A DNA stretch of 64,000 nucleotides. Origin: Eublepharis macularius (Eukaryota > Chordata > Lepidosauria > Squamata > Eublepharidae). The stretch is from contig NC_072795.1 in NCBI RefSeq assembly GCF_028583425.1, positions 7,835,001 through 7,899,000 on the forward strand, given 5' to 3'. A program made the translations under genes and the position numbers. Shown piece after piece: positions 32,901 to 47,900 of the stretch. The notes below the pieces were generated by a model. The model worked only from the letters and a program-made list of their open reading frames with translations, ran no database searches and was not told the origin of the DNA. Positions within the stretch are counted from its first letter, which is position 1. Each line of letters starts with the position of its first letter.

Positions 32901-35900
32901 TTTAACTAGAGAAGTCAAGACTGAATCAGGGACCTCTTCCACTAAGCCACCCCTCACTGAGGGGCAGGAGGAAAGGGGAAACAGAGGTCTGCTGTAGGAG
33001 GGAAGAACTGGCAGAAATCGCCCCCTTTTCCATCGGGGAAATCCTCTGAGGGATCCAGCCGCATGTATTTTCAAATCAGTCCTAGCATCAAACACTGCAG
33101 CTGCTTACCTTCTCTAGTTGAGCGAGATAATAATCAATGAAATCTTCTGGGCCCTCTGGAATACTTCTTCCCTGATGCTTGCGGATCTCGTTCCTTATGA
33201 ATGAGCGCACAGTGTCACAGCCAGAAAACACGAACTTGTGAGGGCCTGGGATGTAGTGCATAAGCTGGGGCAGGAAATCATAGAGCTAGAAAGAGGCAAA
33301 TCAGACAGAAGTGCTGAGAAACTGCAAACATCTGCAAGATCCTGGAAGTATCTAGTAATAACGTTGTCCCACGGGATCGTCTTCTTCAGTATGAGGCGCC
33401 CTACATATTGTGTGGGGCCATTCTCAAAATAGTTTTTGGTTGATCGTAGCTGTTCTGTTTGTTGTGTGAGGTTGTTATTGTCTTTCTATTTTACAACACC
33501 AAAAGAGCCCAAGCTCAAGGAAGTATAGCAAGGAGTGGACGTCCAGGAGAGGCAGTGAAATTACGTCAGGGGAGATCGGACCCCCCAAGCCCTCCCCCCC
33601 AGAGAGGGGAGGCAGGCTGGAACAAGGTGAAAGAGCTTAGGGGGACTGGCAAACCTCCTGAAGCCCAGATACCAGTTCCTGAAGTGGGGACCAAAGAAGG
33701 AGCCAACATGGCTACTTAACTGTTAACTGGGAGTCCAGCAGGCCGAAAGAAACTACAGCAAATCAACCAGATTCTTAACAAGACAAGAAAAAAAACCAAT
33801 TCTTCACTGACCCTACTGCCTTCCTCTAAGTAAGTGGACAGATTTATGATTATACGAGGTTATACGGGGCAATTCAGCCTAACTACGTGAGCTGCTCGAG
33901 CAAGCTGGGAGGGGCAGAGGAGAGGAATTCTAAAGAGGCTCTCTCAGAGCGGAACTACAAGTGACAAAAGGCACAGGTTGGACACTTGTCAGCTTCCCTC
34001 AAGTTTTGATGGGAAATGTAGGCAGCTTGGCGGAATGTTGGACAAGTGACAGTTGAAAAGTTCATTGGACAGCAGTCGGAGAGCCAAGCTGCAAGACCAA
34101 GATGCCTACATGGCCAGAACAGATAAAAGAAAAAGAGGAAATTAATATAAAAATTGCTCTCATCTCTAAATTGTTGTATATTACTGTCCTGCTAATATGA
34201 TATATCTTTGCTAAATCCACCCCCCGCCCCCCACTCCTAGAGAGATTATGGATCTAAGATGCTGGAGTAGAAGGTAAAAGAGGTGAAATGTGATCTATAT
34301 GTAATATACATGAAAGAAAAAATTACTAGAAGTATAAGATACAGAGCAAGGGGATTAAAAATATAGAAATTAATAAAAGGGCATTTTGAAGGTATAAGCG
34401 GCGCTAACTACATATATAATGGCTTTCTATATATAGATGGATGACTGTGTGTCTTGAATGTGAATCTCATAAATGTTATGGCCTGTTGTCACCCCTTCCC
34501 CATATATTATAAAAACACAACAAAAAATTTATTTTTTAAAAAAAGGAAGTATAGCAAGGAGTGATAATAACACTCCTTCCCTTTTCAATTAAGTAATAGA
34601 TTTTATAAGTGAAGTCCTTAACATGGAATATTCAGTCACTCAAGTTATTAAGCCACTAAAGTTCCCTCACAAAATACATTCAAACTTTCATTACATGTGA
34701 CTACATTTCATTTTTCCATTTCTACAGGGTTGCCCTGCACGGAGAAACACTTTTTTTACTATGCACTTTTGTGATCTTGGCTGTGCAGGAGGAGTTTATA
34801 ATGTAATAGATAAATCCACCAAAATGTTCAGGTTGGAACATAGTGATAGAATTTCTTTTTTTATATGACACGTGGGAGCATGGTTCCAGGAGGGGAACTT
34901 AAGACATATCTGCAGTGCTTCTGAGAGCCAAACTAAAAGTGACGTCTTACACAGGTTGGACACTAGTTGGCTTCCCTCAAGTTTTGATGGGAAATGTAGG
35001 CATCCTGGTCTTGCAGCTGTAATGGAGAGCCAAGCTGTAAAACCAGGGCGCCTACATTTCCCATCAAAACTTGAGGGAAGCCGACTAGTGTCCAACCTGT
35101 AGTTAGTGTCCAACCTGTCCAAACTTGTAGTTTGGCTCTCAGAGGCTGTTCATTCCTGGACTTTTATTGGCCTTGCCCCAAAAGAAGCCTCAGCATTCCG
35201 TTTGTTCTTTCAGTTCTTATGTTCTCTGCATTGAGGAGGGGGGTAGAAAGGGTGATGCCACAGAGGTGGGCTAACATCAGCATGCACTGATTGTCTACTT
35301 CCGTATGTGGCCAATAGGGGGTGTTGCTGGCATGCTGCTCCATAATTGGTGGATGTCATTACAGTTGATATGGATGGTGCAGTTTATATTATATGCTGTC
35401 CTGTTAGTATCACCTTGGCCGTTTCCACGTTACTCACCTTCATCTGGAATGCTGCACAACGTCATGAAAAAAACGCAGAAGATAGCATCTTCTCGCATGA
35501 GTTTTGCGCGACGTCGCAAAAAACTAGCACGAGAAGATGCTATCTTCCGCATTTTTTTCATGACGTTGCACAGCGTTCTGGATGAAGGTGAGTAGTGTGG
35601 AAACAGCCCTTATTCCAGCTGAATATTTTTGGAGAATATTTTCACTCTGGGGAGAGGGCATAGGATACCAATTATCTATGCTTACATCATGCCAGCATCA
35701 GGTAAAGGGAGTCCCCCGTGCAAGCACCAAGTCATTACTGACCCATGGGGGGATGTTGCATCATAACATTTTCTTGGCAGACTTTTTACGGGGTGGTTTG
35801 CCATTGACTTCCCCAGTCATCTACTCTTTGCCCCCAGGAAACTGGGTACTCATTTTACCGACCTCAGAAGGATGGAAGGCTGAGTCAACCTTGATCTGGC

Positions 35901-38900
35901 TACCTGAACCCAGCTTCTGCTGGGATCGAACTCAGGTCGTGAGCAGAGCTTGGGCTGCAGTACTACCACTCCGCACCACTGGGCTCTTGCACTACATCTG
36001 CATAAGCATGCGCATAAATGTAATAATAGTTCTAAAAAGAGTCATTTCCATGCATATATCATGAATATGCCTATATCTATCTCTCCTATGAGACACAGAA
36101 GGAGGAATGCCTTTTTAAACAATGTACCAGGTATGCATGTATCCCATAAATTCATTTAAATTAAATTAAATGATTAACAATTTTTTTAAAAAACCTCACA
36201 TCATGATTAATCAGGGTACTATTTAAATGACTGAACAATTTACGATTGGCTTAATTGATTAAATAATAAATCAATTGACTAAACATTGCAAACCTACTTA
36301 ATATTTTTTTACAAAAAAATAATTTTAGGGGAAACATTCCTAGAAATGTAGCTAAAAGTATGTATGTATGTATGTATGTATGTATGTATGTATGTATGTA
36401 TGTATGTATGTATGTATGCATGTATGCATGTATGTATGTATGTATTTATGTCACTTATAATCCACTTTCCCCACAGAGACTCAAGGCAGATTACACACAG
36501 TGAGATTAGTACAATCAGTAGCAAGGACATTTCCATAAACAATGTCATAGGCAGGGGTCATTTCATAGAAAAAGAGCTGGAGGAACTCATTAGCATAACT
36601 CATTAGCATATGCGACACCCCTTGACAGTGTATCATTAGTATAACTGATTTGCATATGCCACGCCCCGACATCACCTATCCTGGCTATTTTGGACCCAAT
36701 CACGGCCATTCAGGGCTGAAATTGGGCCCAAAATGGCAAAAAGGGGCTGAAAATGGCCAAAAAGGGGCCCAAAATGGTCAGGATGGGGCTGCTGCTGAGT
36801 GGGAGAGTGATCCACCTCCTGTCAGAGGCCTGATCTGGGCCATTTCAGCCCCAATCCAGGCTGAAACGGGCCCAAAATCGCCGAGAGTCAGGTGGGCGGG
36901 GCCACCTGACATGTGACCTCTTTGGGGAACTGCTGGAACTGCGTTCCTGTGCGTTCTCCCTCGAAATGAGCCCTGGTCATACGATTTTAAAAAGACAAAG
37001 CATTAACAAGAATCCAATACTGAGTTGAAGAATTACTGAAACAAAACATAATCAGTTCGAGGACTGACGTTTGACAACACGAAGCACAGATAGTATATAG
37101 GAGTACATATTCAAAGCAACAGATAATATGCAAGGCAACATAGTGGTGGAGTCTATGTGTTAAATGCATAATGTACAAGCAAATTCCATTTGTGCAGTAA
37201 AAACAAAGTGATACATACAATAAAAAAACTGTCTTCTACCTTTGAAATCTGCTTTTTCTATTATGGTATGGCACGATTTAGGCAAGGTTTTTCTCTTTTT
37301 CATGTTTGTTTACCTGCGTTACTTTCCTTTCTGTAACCGTACTTTTAATACTTTGGTTATTGGATGTCTTATGCATTTGAATTTTTTATATATATTTTAT
37401 AATCCACTTCGAGTCTCAGTAAAAAGGGCAGGCTATAAATGAAGTACATGCAAAAAAAATTAAAAATAATTTTTGTATCAATCTCATTAGAATTTCATAA
37501 TTTGCCAGTACTTTGCCTGAACTGGAGGTAAATATTACATCAAAAGGCCCGCACACACATTGATGATTTGCACAGGGCGGCTAATCTTGTAATCTAGACA
37601 GAATCTTTTCTCAAGGAGATTCTAAGGACCCACACAACTACCTCAAATCTTTACAAATTGCCTAGCAACATTGACATCTTATCCTGCTTCTTCCAGAGAT
37701 AAGAGGAAAAAAGGAGAAAAAAAAGGTTTGCTCACATATTGCCAGAAAGTACCTCCAAGTCTGAACATACGCTCAACAAGTTCTAGCAGCTGATGGAACT
37801 CTTGGTTGTCACTGGGGAAGCGATGCCCAAAGACAACGGCGCAGATTACATTCGAAACGGCATGCATGAGATAGGCAGAAGGATTCATGGGCTTTCCTGA
37901 AATGGGAGGAAATTGTGCTAATTGTTAGACGGTTTTGTGGATTGGGCTGTGATAGCCTGATAAGACCCCAAAAGTCTGCAAGCCTCATTCTACAAGCCAG
38001 TCAGGTCCCCAGGAAATAAAGTCTTAAGCAGGGGGGGGGAAAGACTTACTTTAAAAAACAACTGCAGATAAAATGTTTACCCCACTCTTTCCCTTACCGA
38101 AGGGCTGTTGCAAAGATGAGGTTCTAAGAGCCACTCTCCCTATTAAAATAAAAAGTCCAGATTTCCCTGTTCCTCCACCCCAGCCAGTATCTCATAGGCT
38201 TACCGCTGGAGAAGGTTCTAATTGGCCTAGCAATGCCCTGTTGATGCTGACATAGGACTGCTTCCAGCTACTTCAGTCTTCCCTCTGGTCCTGCTGAGGT
38301 ATTCTTCCCATCTTGTCAGGCAGACTCAGCCCCAGATCTTCTAGCATCTTCCTAGGCTACGTGCGCTCTTTTCTCCTGCCTTCTCCTTCATGGTGAATCC
38401 TCGTCTTCCACCTCATAGTCTCTCAAACAAGACAAAATACACACTGAGGCTCAAGTGAAGAGAGGCACAATGCTAGCTGGGAAACGTAGGAGTGTAAAAG
38501 ATGAAGCCGAAGGCTTTGTCAAGTTCTGTCTCTACAGAGCCGGAAAAGAAGATGGCTGCTCAGGGAGTTTGTCTATTTCTTCTCCACATCCTAGAAGGCT
38601 CTATCAGTTTCACCTCCTCTTCTGGGATCTCGGGAGGAAATAAACAAACTCCCTGAGCAGCCATCTTCTTTGCTGGCTCTGTAAAGAGGGAAATTGACAA
38701 AGCCTTCCGATCTATACAATCGTCTTCCCGGCTAGCATTGCGCCTCTCTTCACTTGAGCCTCTATGTGTACTTTGTCTCATTTGGAGAGACACTGAGAGC
38801 GGAACTACAAGTGACAAAAGGCACAGATTGGACACTTGTCAGCTTCCCTCAAGTTTTGATGGGAAATGTAGGCATCCTGGTCTTGCAGCTTGGCTCTCCG

Positions 38901-41900
38901 ACTGCTGTCCAATGGACTTTTCAATTGTCACTTGTCCAACATTCCGCCAAGCTGCCTACATTTCCCATCAAAACTTGAGGGAAGCTGACAAGTGTCCAAC
39001 CTGTGCCTTTTGTCACTTGTGGTTCCGCTCTCAGTATCATTCATTTCTTGGAAGATCTCAGCTGGCCACCTTCTTCAGCCTTCCAGCTAGTTCTCTCAAC
39101 TGCCACTTCCAACTGCCATTTCTATCGCCTCTCCTGAAGGTTCCATCCAATTAGCTGCTTCCAATCAGCTGATGACACTTGGGCCGTTTCCACACGGCTT
39201 ACCTTCTTCCGGAAAACAGCGTCTTCAAACGCAAAATCATGCTAGGAAGACGCTGTTATCGCGTGAAATTGCGCAAGAAGACGCTGTCTTCCACAATAAC
39301 ACCATCTTCTTGAGCAATTTTGCGTGTGAAGATCCTGTTTTCCAGAAGAAGGTAAGCCGTGGGGAAACGGCCTTGGTCAAGCTTGGGCCGTTTCCACACT
39401 ACTCCCCTTCATCTGGAATGCTGCACAATGTCACACAAAAAAACATGGAAGATAGCGTCTTCTTGCCCGAGTTTTGCGCAATGTCGTGCAAAACTCACGT
39501 GAGAAGACGCTATCGTCTGCGGTTTTTTCATGACGTTGTACAGCATTCCGGATGAAGGAGAGTAGTGTGGAAACGGCCTTTGTTCTCATTGGCTCTGGAA
39601 CCCTGACTTTATTTTTATTTATGTCATTTATAGTCCGCGTTTCTCACAGAGACTCAAGGCGGATTACACAGTATGAGGTTAGTACAATCAGTATCAAGTT
39701 CATTTAATTACAATACGATGAGCTAAATAGATACTAGTTTAAAAGACATAGCATTAGCAAGGAGCCAAGACAGAGTAAAAAAAAAATACTGAAGCCGAAC
39801 ATAATCAATTCTCGGGCTAACATTAGACAACATGAAGCGCTCATTGTACATAGGAGTACATATTTAAAGCAGCAGATGATAATGATGACGTCTATGATCC
39901 CCAAATCGTTAGTGAAGCATCTGAGACGCCATCCCTACAATACATCCCTCCCAACTGAAAACCGTTTCCACACTACTCACTTTCATCCAGAACGCTGTGG
40001 AACGTTGTGAAAAAAATGTGGAAGATAGCATCTTCTCGCGCGAGTTTTGCGCGACATCCTGCAAAACTTGCACGAGAAGATGCTATCTTCCATGTTTTTT
40101 TCGTGATGTTCTGCTGCATTCCGGATGAAGGTGAGTAGTGTGGAAATGGCCCCATTCTCAGCTTGAAAGCTCTTCTTTACAGACCTTGCAACTTCTCCAT
40201 TGCCTCCCTAGAGAATGTCTTTTCAAACCTTCCTCTCTTCCTGCTAGAGCACCACCCTGGGGTGTGTAACAAAAAATAACTGCAAGGGCTGAAGTTACAA
40301 ACAGGAGCCTCGATTTCTCTTTGTAGAGAAATGAACGAGAAATCAAAATGTTATCTTGCTCTTTAAAAGAAAAATGAGAATAAGAGGAACCAATGGCTAT
40401 ACGTGAAAAAGGGAATTTTGGAAAAAGAAATTCCCGCTCCATTACAACTCTTTCGAAAATTCATTAGAACCCTGCTGTCTTCTTACAGAACCTCTATACA
40501 TAACCCAAACACCACACACACACACTTTTGTGGACCTACTGGCTAAGAATATAAGCCTTGGTACAGGAAGTTTTTGGTTGAAATCTCATGGCAGCCATGA
40601 ACTTCCTAGGTGTCTTAAGGTCAGCTGCTCTGAGAGCCAAACTACAAGTGACGTCGTACACAGGTTGGACACTAGTCGGCTTCCCTCAAGTTTTTATGGG
40701 AAATGTAGGCATCCTGGTCTTGCAGCTGTAATGGAGAGCCAAGCTGTAAAACCAGGATGCCTACATTTCCCATCAAAACTTGAGGGAAGCTGACAAGTGT
40801 CCAACCTGTGTAAGGCGTCACTTGTAGTTTGGCTCTCATTCAAACTCGTCTTCTCTCCCACGCTACCTGTCAGGTCTTTCATGGTATCCCAAAGCACTTC
40901 ACTGCATCACTCATTGTGTATGAGTTAAAGTTACTTTATTGATGAGCATACCAGTATCAAGATAGCTGTACAGGGTTATTGGCTGGAATGGGGCTAGTAA
41001 CTAAAGCTAAGGGAATTATAGGTCAAAACCCTGCCCCCCAATAGTGTGGGAAAGTCTGTTAGAGTTTGAGCGCCAAGTGTGAAAACACAGGGAGGAAAGC
41101 ATAAACATTTCACAGTCTTTAGGGCTTTCAGACCCTTGGTGCATTCTCTGCTAAACTTCAAGGTCACTTTGCCAGGCCAACTGGGGACTGTTACTAAAAC
41201 ATTTGCAATGCAAGCAATTAAGAGTTCCCTCCCAGCTCAGGGACAGAAACTTTATATACTTTCAGAGGATCAGAACATTATGCAGAAAGACAATCATGGC
41301 AGATATGCTGGGGTGTATCTGACACTACCATTTAGAAATGCAAAGCATGGAGCAACTTTCACACAGCCCACAGAACAGAGGGATACCCTTTGTGTGTGAT
41401 AGCTGGTAGGTGGGAAGGACTGCGCCAGGGTGACGGGTAGCCTGCAGACTGGGCAAGGTGGGGTGGTGTTTCCTTTATTATATACCACACACTCAACCAG
41501 GTTTCCAAAGCAGCTATGGCAGATAGCAGCAGAGGGCTTGGCTTTCACTCCCTGAATACACCCTCAGGGCAGACTCCCCAAAACAGCTGAAAGCATGAAG
41601 ACCAGAGGGGAGGAAAGATAACATCAACTTTCGATGGAACTGCTGATGCAGGCTCCGAGATCTCGCACAACCTCATAACTTTGTGCAAAAGCATTAAACA
41701 GCTTCACCTAACCTGTAGGGAGAAAAGACAAGTCCCTTCTTTGATTCCCATGTCACGAAAATGAGGATAGGCAAAAGGCTATTTTTAAACAAAACCAGAG
41801 TGCAGAGGTGAGCCCTGTTGTATCATTGGGCCTTACTCTGGGGGGATAAGTATTTTTCTTCGGGATCCGACACAGAAAGAGACTGTGGTGGACTGTACCA

Positions 41901-44900
41901 TTGGGTATAGTACATACTCTCGCTTGCTGAATGTAATTCCTCCACATCATTTCACGTATCGTGTTAATACTCATACTCTGTTTCAGATTCGTTTCAGATT
42001 TCTGCATTGCACAAAGGATTCCCCCAACCTGTTGATTGCATTCATTTATATTGTGGGATCCATTTTGATTCTCAGTCAGAAAGGTGGACCATAAATAACG
42101 TAAATAAAAATGACATAAATAAAATAAATATAAAAGGAGAAAAATGCTCTACGTTGGAATGCAACCAATTGCCCGTTAGATGGTATAAATTCCAACCTGC
42201 AGACACTTGGGCCTATACTTGAAGTCTGATCCTATGAACTTTTTGTGTGATCCTAAGGAATGCGAATGGACTTTAAAAGTATCAACTGTTTATAGGTAGT
42301 ATCACCATGGCTTTGCACTAGCACTTTATGTAGAGGTCTGTATATGAAGACTGTGTGTATTGCTATATATTGAATGGCAAATTGAACTATGCAATAACAA
42401 TAAGAATATTTTTGCAATTGTTATGTTTATTTCGTTAGGTTGTCTCGATTATTGTTCTCTGTTGCTTACATTGGAATGCAGCAACGCATGACATAGGATG
42501 GAGACGGAGCTTAGGTTCCCTCTTTGTGAGAAGGAGACTTTCTGCTTGAGGTTTAGAAAAATAGGAAACTGCTCAATCTTACGCCAAGTCCCTCCTCCTT
42601 TTGCTCGCTTTGCAATCGACAATTTCATTACCTGTAAAACAGAAAGTCTCTCTACGTGAGACATCTGACACATGAAGAACACGTGTCGGGAGATACAGTG
42701 GTAGCCAGGAAGCGTAGGTTAAAAAGACAGAGCCAGTGGCAGGCAAAGGCTTTGCTACACACTGGAGCTGTGTGAAGGGGCTGTGAAATGCCAGAAGGAA
42801 ACTTCAGCCCATTATAACCTCTCCAGGTCCAAGCCCGGCTCTGGAAAGCAGCTCCAGCCTATTTCTGTTCCTCACTGCCCTCTGGTTGTGATCCCACACA
42901 GGTTTAGACTGGAGAGGTGAAACTGACAGAGCCTATGGGGAGGCAAAGATGAAAATGACAAACATTCTGAGGAGCAATCTCCACCAGCTCTGACTTTTTA
43001 AACGACACTTCCCAGCTAACATTGCATCTCTCTACACTTGACGAACATGCACCAAGGTATCTGAGAGCCAGTTTGGTGTAGTGGATAAGACTGCGGGACT
43101 CTAAACTGGAGAACCAGGTTTGAATCCCCGCTCCTCCACTTGAAGCTAGCTGGGTGACCTTGGGTCAGTCACAGCTTCTAGGAGCTCTCTCAGTCCCACC
43201 CACCTCACAGGGTGATTATTGTTGTGGGGATAATAATGACATACTTTGTAAACTGCTCTGAGTGGGTGTTAAGTTGTCCTGAAGGGCGGAATATAAATGG
43301 AATATTATTATTATTATCTCATGTAGAAAGACTCAAAGATGCTTTCCCCTATCTGCTTGCATTATGGGAAGGATGCTATCTTGGGCAAGGGGTGCAATTC
43401 CTGAGAATTTCACCCAGTTAGCAGTGGGACACGATTCCCAATACAACCAACAGAGACAACTATAAAATGGATTTCATAATATTACTTGTTCCTGATATTA
43501 CAGAATCTGACTCAATCTTTTACAAAAAATGGCTTGACTCGAGCATTTTTATGAAGAACCAAATAATGGGGAATGGCACACTAAAGAACTTCTGCCAGGA
43601 ATAGATGAACAGACAGGACTCGCCTTTCCCCATGAAAGAGAAATGCAAATTGCTTTGTCTTCTCAGCAGATGGAAACGTGCCAAACCCCCGCTAGTTCTG
43701 CCAGCCAATCTGCATAATACGCTTCACTGCCACAAGCTCAATATAATATAATCCTTCCCAGAAAGATATCCAGGAATTTGAAAAACAAAAACTATGGAGT
43801 GCCTTTAGGTTCAGCCAAATTAACACACAACAGAGTGCAAGCTTTCAAGTTCTCCAGAATTCTTCATTAGGCTGGATGTTAAAATGCACACAAAATTGGA
43901 GTCCGGGAGAAACATTTTCAAGCCACAATCTCTGAGTCTTTTGTGAGCATTCGCGCAAGTCTGCATAGATATAATTGTGCTGGGTGAAGCTGGTATCAAG
44001 TTGCATGTTTGGTTCTCTCGGAAGCAGAAGCAAAAATGGAACCATCCAAATGAAAACGCAAGTTTGGTGTTGGAGAGAACTTGTCCTCCATCATAAAACT
44101 GCAGTTCCCCGAGGTGCATGGGGCTAAAAGCTACAGTCTGAATCAAGGGCGCGTGCTGAAGTCACTCACAATCACACAGCCTCACATACTTTAATATTAT
44201 TTGAATCTTGAGAAATCTCAGCTGCCTTGGTAGTATTTTGAAAGTGAATTCTTTCATGGAGCCATAAGATAGCAAGAGCAACAGAAGAAAACTAGATGAG
44301 AAACAAAAGTGTTTCCCGAAAGCCTGGCGTGGGCTTTCGGGGACCACAGTTCTCTTTGTCAGATGCATCTGGCGGGGAGAGCTGTGGTTATCGAAGGCTT
44401 ATACTACATAGGAATTGGATGGTCTAGCTGTTTTACTGCTGCAAACTAACAGGGCAAACTCCCTTGAAGCCTCACCCAAGCCAACTGACCCCGAAAGGAC
44501 ACCAAAAGGAGATGTTTACATTTACTAGCAAAGGAGTGTTTTGGTTGCACCCTCCCTTTCCCCCCCCCCTAACTGCATCTTCTCTCTCCTTCCCTCCTCT
44601 TCTATATTTGACCAGTTTCTGTACTATGCATCTGACGAAGAGAACTTGATTCTCGAAAGCTTATGCTACAATAAAATTGGTTAGTCTTAAAGGTGCTACT
44701 GGACTCTTTTTGAAAAGTGTAGGTATTGTCAACTGTGCTCTACCTTTTGTGTTCATAAAATTCTCCACTAGGTGGCAGGCTTCCTCTTGGATCTTGTATT
44801 CCAGGCTTCTCTTCCCCAGGCCCAAGTTTTTCAGGACCATTATGGCAAATCGTCTCTGAGTCTTCCATGTGTTGCCAGTTGCGAGCATAATACCTGCAGC

Positions 44901-47900
44901 CATTTAAAAATCAATTACAAACTACTGTGAATACTTTTTATTTGGAGGGGGGGAGATAACACAAGCTCCAGAATATTAGAATGTAGGGGCATCTGCAGAA
45001 GCACTAAGGTTGCCAACCTCCAGGTGGAGCCTGGAAATGTCCAGGAATTACAGCTGATCTCCAGATGACAGGGATCAGGTCCCCTGAAGAAAATGGCTGC
45101 TTTGGAAGGTGAACTGTATGGCATTAACCCCTGCTGTGATTCTACCCCTCTCCAGACCCTGTCTTCCCCAGGCTTTACCCCCAAATCTCCAGGAGTTTCT
45201 CAGCCCAGAACTGGGAACCTTAAGAAGCACAAATTCTGATATAACCATCTCCCATGTGTATCCTGGACCATCTAGCACTCCTTAGGAGAGCTGTTTGCTG
45301 TAGAAGCAGAAGAGTTACGCTGACTTTGATACAGAAACGGTCTGATTCTAGAAGCCTTCTATACATAACATGACCCCCTCTTTTCATGTCCAGTAGGGTT
45401 CCCAACCTCCAAGTGGTAGCTGAAGGTCTCCCGGAATTACAACTGATCTCCAGGTGACAGAGGGAACAAATATTTCTTTGCAATAATGGCACATAAAACG
45501 ATAATAATGGCTTTATAAAAATGGCACATTAACTATAGAGCTGGTATCAGGGCTCTATAACAGGAAATATCCCCTCTGTTTACTATGAAAACAACACAAT
45601 CTTACCTGTTCTGTTTGCCAGCGTTTGGAAGAAGGGGGTTATTGGCCGGCCAGCAAAATCTTCAGGGTGGGTTGTGAGACCATCTTTCACTGCTTGATAT
45701 CCATTCAGTACAATCAAAGGAAACCGACCAAACCACAAAGTGTAGATATCCCCATAGGTTTTTGTTTCCTGTAGAAAAATACTGATAAGTACCTGGTCGA
45801 ATTTCCTCTAGAATGATACGACTTGTGATTTCCTGTAGACCTACACGACTTCACCATACTGAATACAACTCACAAATAATGCACAATGGGCCCATATGTG
45901 TCCAAGTTAGCCTTTACTGGCATATAGCAGCAATTCAAGTTATCCACTTACAAAAAAGAAAAAACAAAGTTAAAAGAATACTGCATCCTGTTAAATCTGC
46001 CATGTAGAATGGCCAAAGGCATAGTATTGCACCTGGCCAAAGAAAATGCTCTACGAAGTTGTGTCACCTGCAGGGGAGATAAATATGGAGCCATCCTCCC
46101 TACAGTGAGGGGAATTTCAAAGCTCAGGGGCGAGCAGGTTTTAGTGGCCAGGCTATATAACTTCTGGCGCTCGATATCTAGCAACCTACTCTTAATTTGA
46201 TGAAATGCCGCGTTTGATGTTAACATAGACAGTGAGTCCACAGATATACCCATGCCTTTAATTTTTTCCATGATATATGCTGACCAGTTTGACACATTGG
46301 ACTCTGAAAGCATTTGATATATAAAGCTCCCAGGGTCAGAATTATAATGTAACTGTAGCCAGTATTTAAATGTCATAAGCCATGCCCTCGTTTCCACTAA
46401 AATTAAACCAGTTTCTAAGCAAATAACTGCACCTGGAACACACCTCGGTAGGCCCAGGATTTTTCGCAGAAATTTAGATTGAACACATTCAATGACCCGG
46501 TCAAAGGCCCTAATCCAGATCGGAATACCATACAATAGTTGTGAAGTCACTTTGGAAGCAGCTGGTACCTCTGGTACTGGTACTGAAGTACTAATGTCAG
46601 ATGTCTTCTCTGCATACTTGCGGTGGGTGGACCAAGTCGCATTATATTGAAAATAAATACCTAGGTATTTATAATATTTAACTTGTTCTATCTCCTTCCT
46701 GTCCATGGAATGGACCCATATAAAGCTTGACAAATCTCCTATTCCAATGATCATGCAAAGAAAATCTGACTCAGCCACGGTTAAGCACTTCTAGGTGCCA
46801 CTGAGTTCAACTGGAGAATTAATTAACTAATTCAGTTACTCTCTGAAATAAATGTGAACAAATGCTTATTTGTGGCTGCATTGGGCTTGATTTAGGTAAT
46901 AACAGGTTTGTGGAATAGTTAGGGTCATAGGTGTAAACTTGGGGGTGGTGAGGGACTCAAGCCCCTACCCTCTCCCAATTTTCTGGGGCTGGGGGGCTGA
47001 GCCTCCCCCAGGCAACCAGTGTCGGGCAATATTGACAAGCTCACATGAGGGACATAGTTCCAATGGCGGCTGAAACACCGGACTGCCAACCCTTCCTGTT
47101 TTATCATATTAAAATTTCTATGATTCTTTGGGGCTTTGTTCCTGTTTGCTAGTAAGTATTTGTGTATTTATTTAGAATTTATAATTTAGAAAGGAGTCAT
47201 GGTTTATATGAACAATTTACACATAATAGTTACAAAATAATTAAGAGACTCTGAAGGAAGAAAATCAGGCTAACGGAAGACAAGATTTACATGCCAGCAA
47301 TAATATATACACCAACTAGGGATCTCAGACCCCTGGTGGGGGCAGGGGATCCCCCGTCCCCGCTCCCCCACCCCTCCCCCACTTACCTAACGGGCAGGGG
47401 GGCGCACCTTCCCTGCATGCTCCCCTGCAGTGCTGCGCGCTCCTGTGCGCAGCAGCCACCGGGATCGGGCCTGTTTTGCCCAAATCTGGGCCACTGTGGT
47501 GCACAGCAGCGCTCCTGCGCTCCACAGTGCCTGAAAATGGGCCCGGTCTGCAGCAAAACGGGCTCGTTTTGGGGCACTGTGGAGTGCAGGAGAGCTCCTG
47601 TGCTCCACAGAGCCTGAAAATTGGCCCATTTCAGAGCGAATCAGACCCGGTTTGAGGTGCTGTGGGGCGCAGCAGCGCCTGAAAACGGGGCCCTTCCGCC
47701 GTGTATCAGGCCCATTTTCAGGAGCGCTCCTGTGCGCTGCAACGCCTCAAAAACGGGCCCGATCCACGCTGAAATGGGCCCGTTTTAAGGTGCTGCAGAG
47801 CACAGGAGCACTCCTCGCTCCACAGCGCCTCAAAACAGGCCCCGTTTCAGCATGGATTGGGCCCGTTTTGAGCCCTGAAGTGGCATCATCACGCCTGTGG

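Noticed and set aside
38440..40835. CRISPR-like array
   Set aside because: Repeats are long, palindromic and unevenly spaced transposons in a vertebrate genome.
43061..43320. tRNA gene
   Set aside because: A and B boxes are present but there is no cloverleaf; it is a SINE head.
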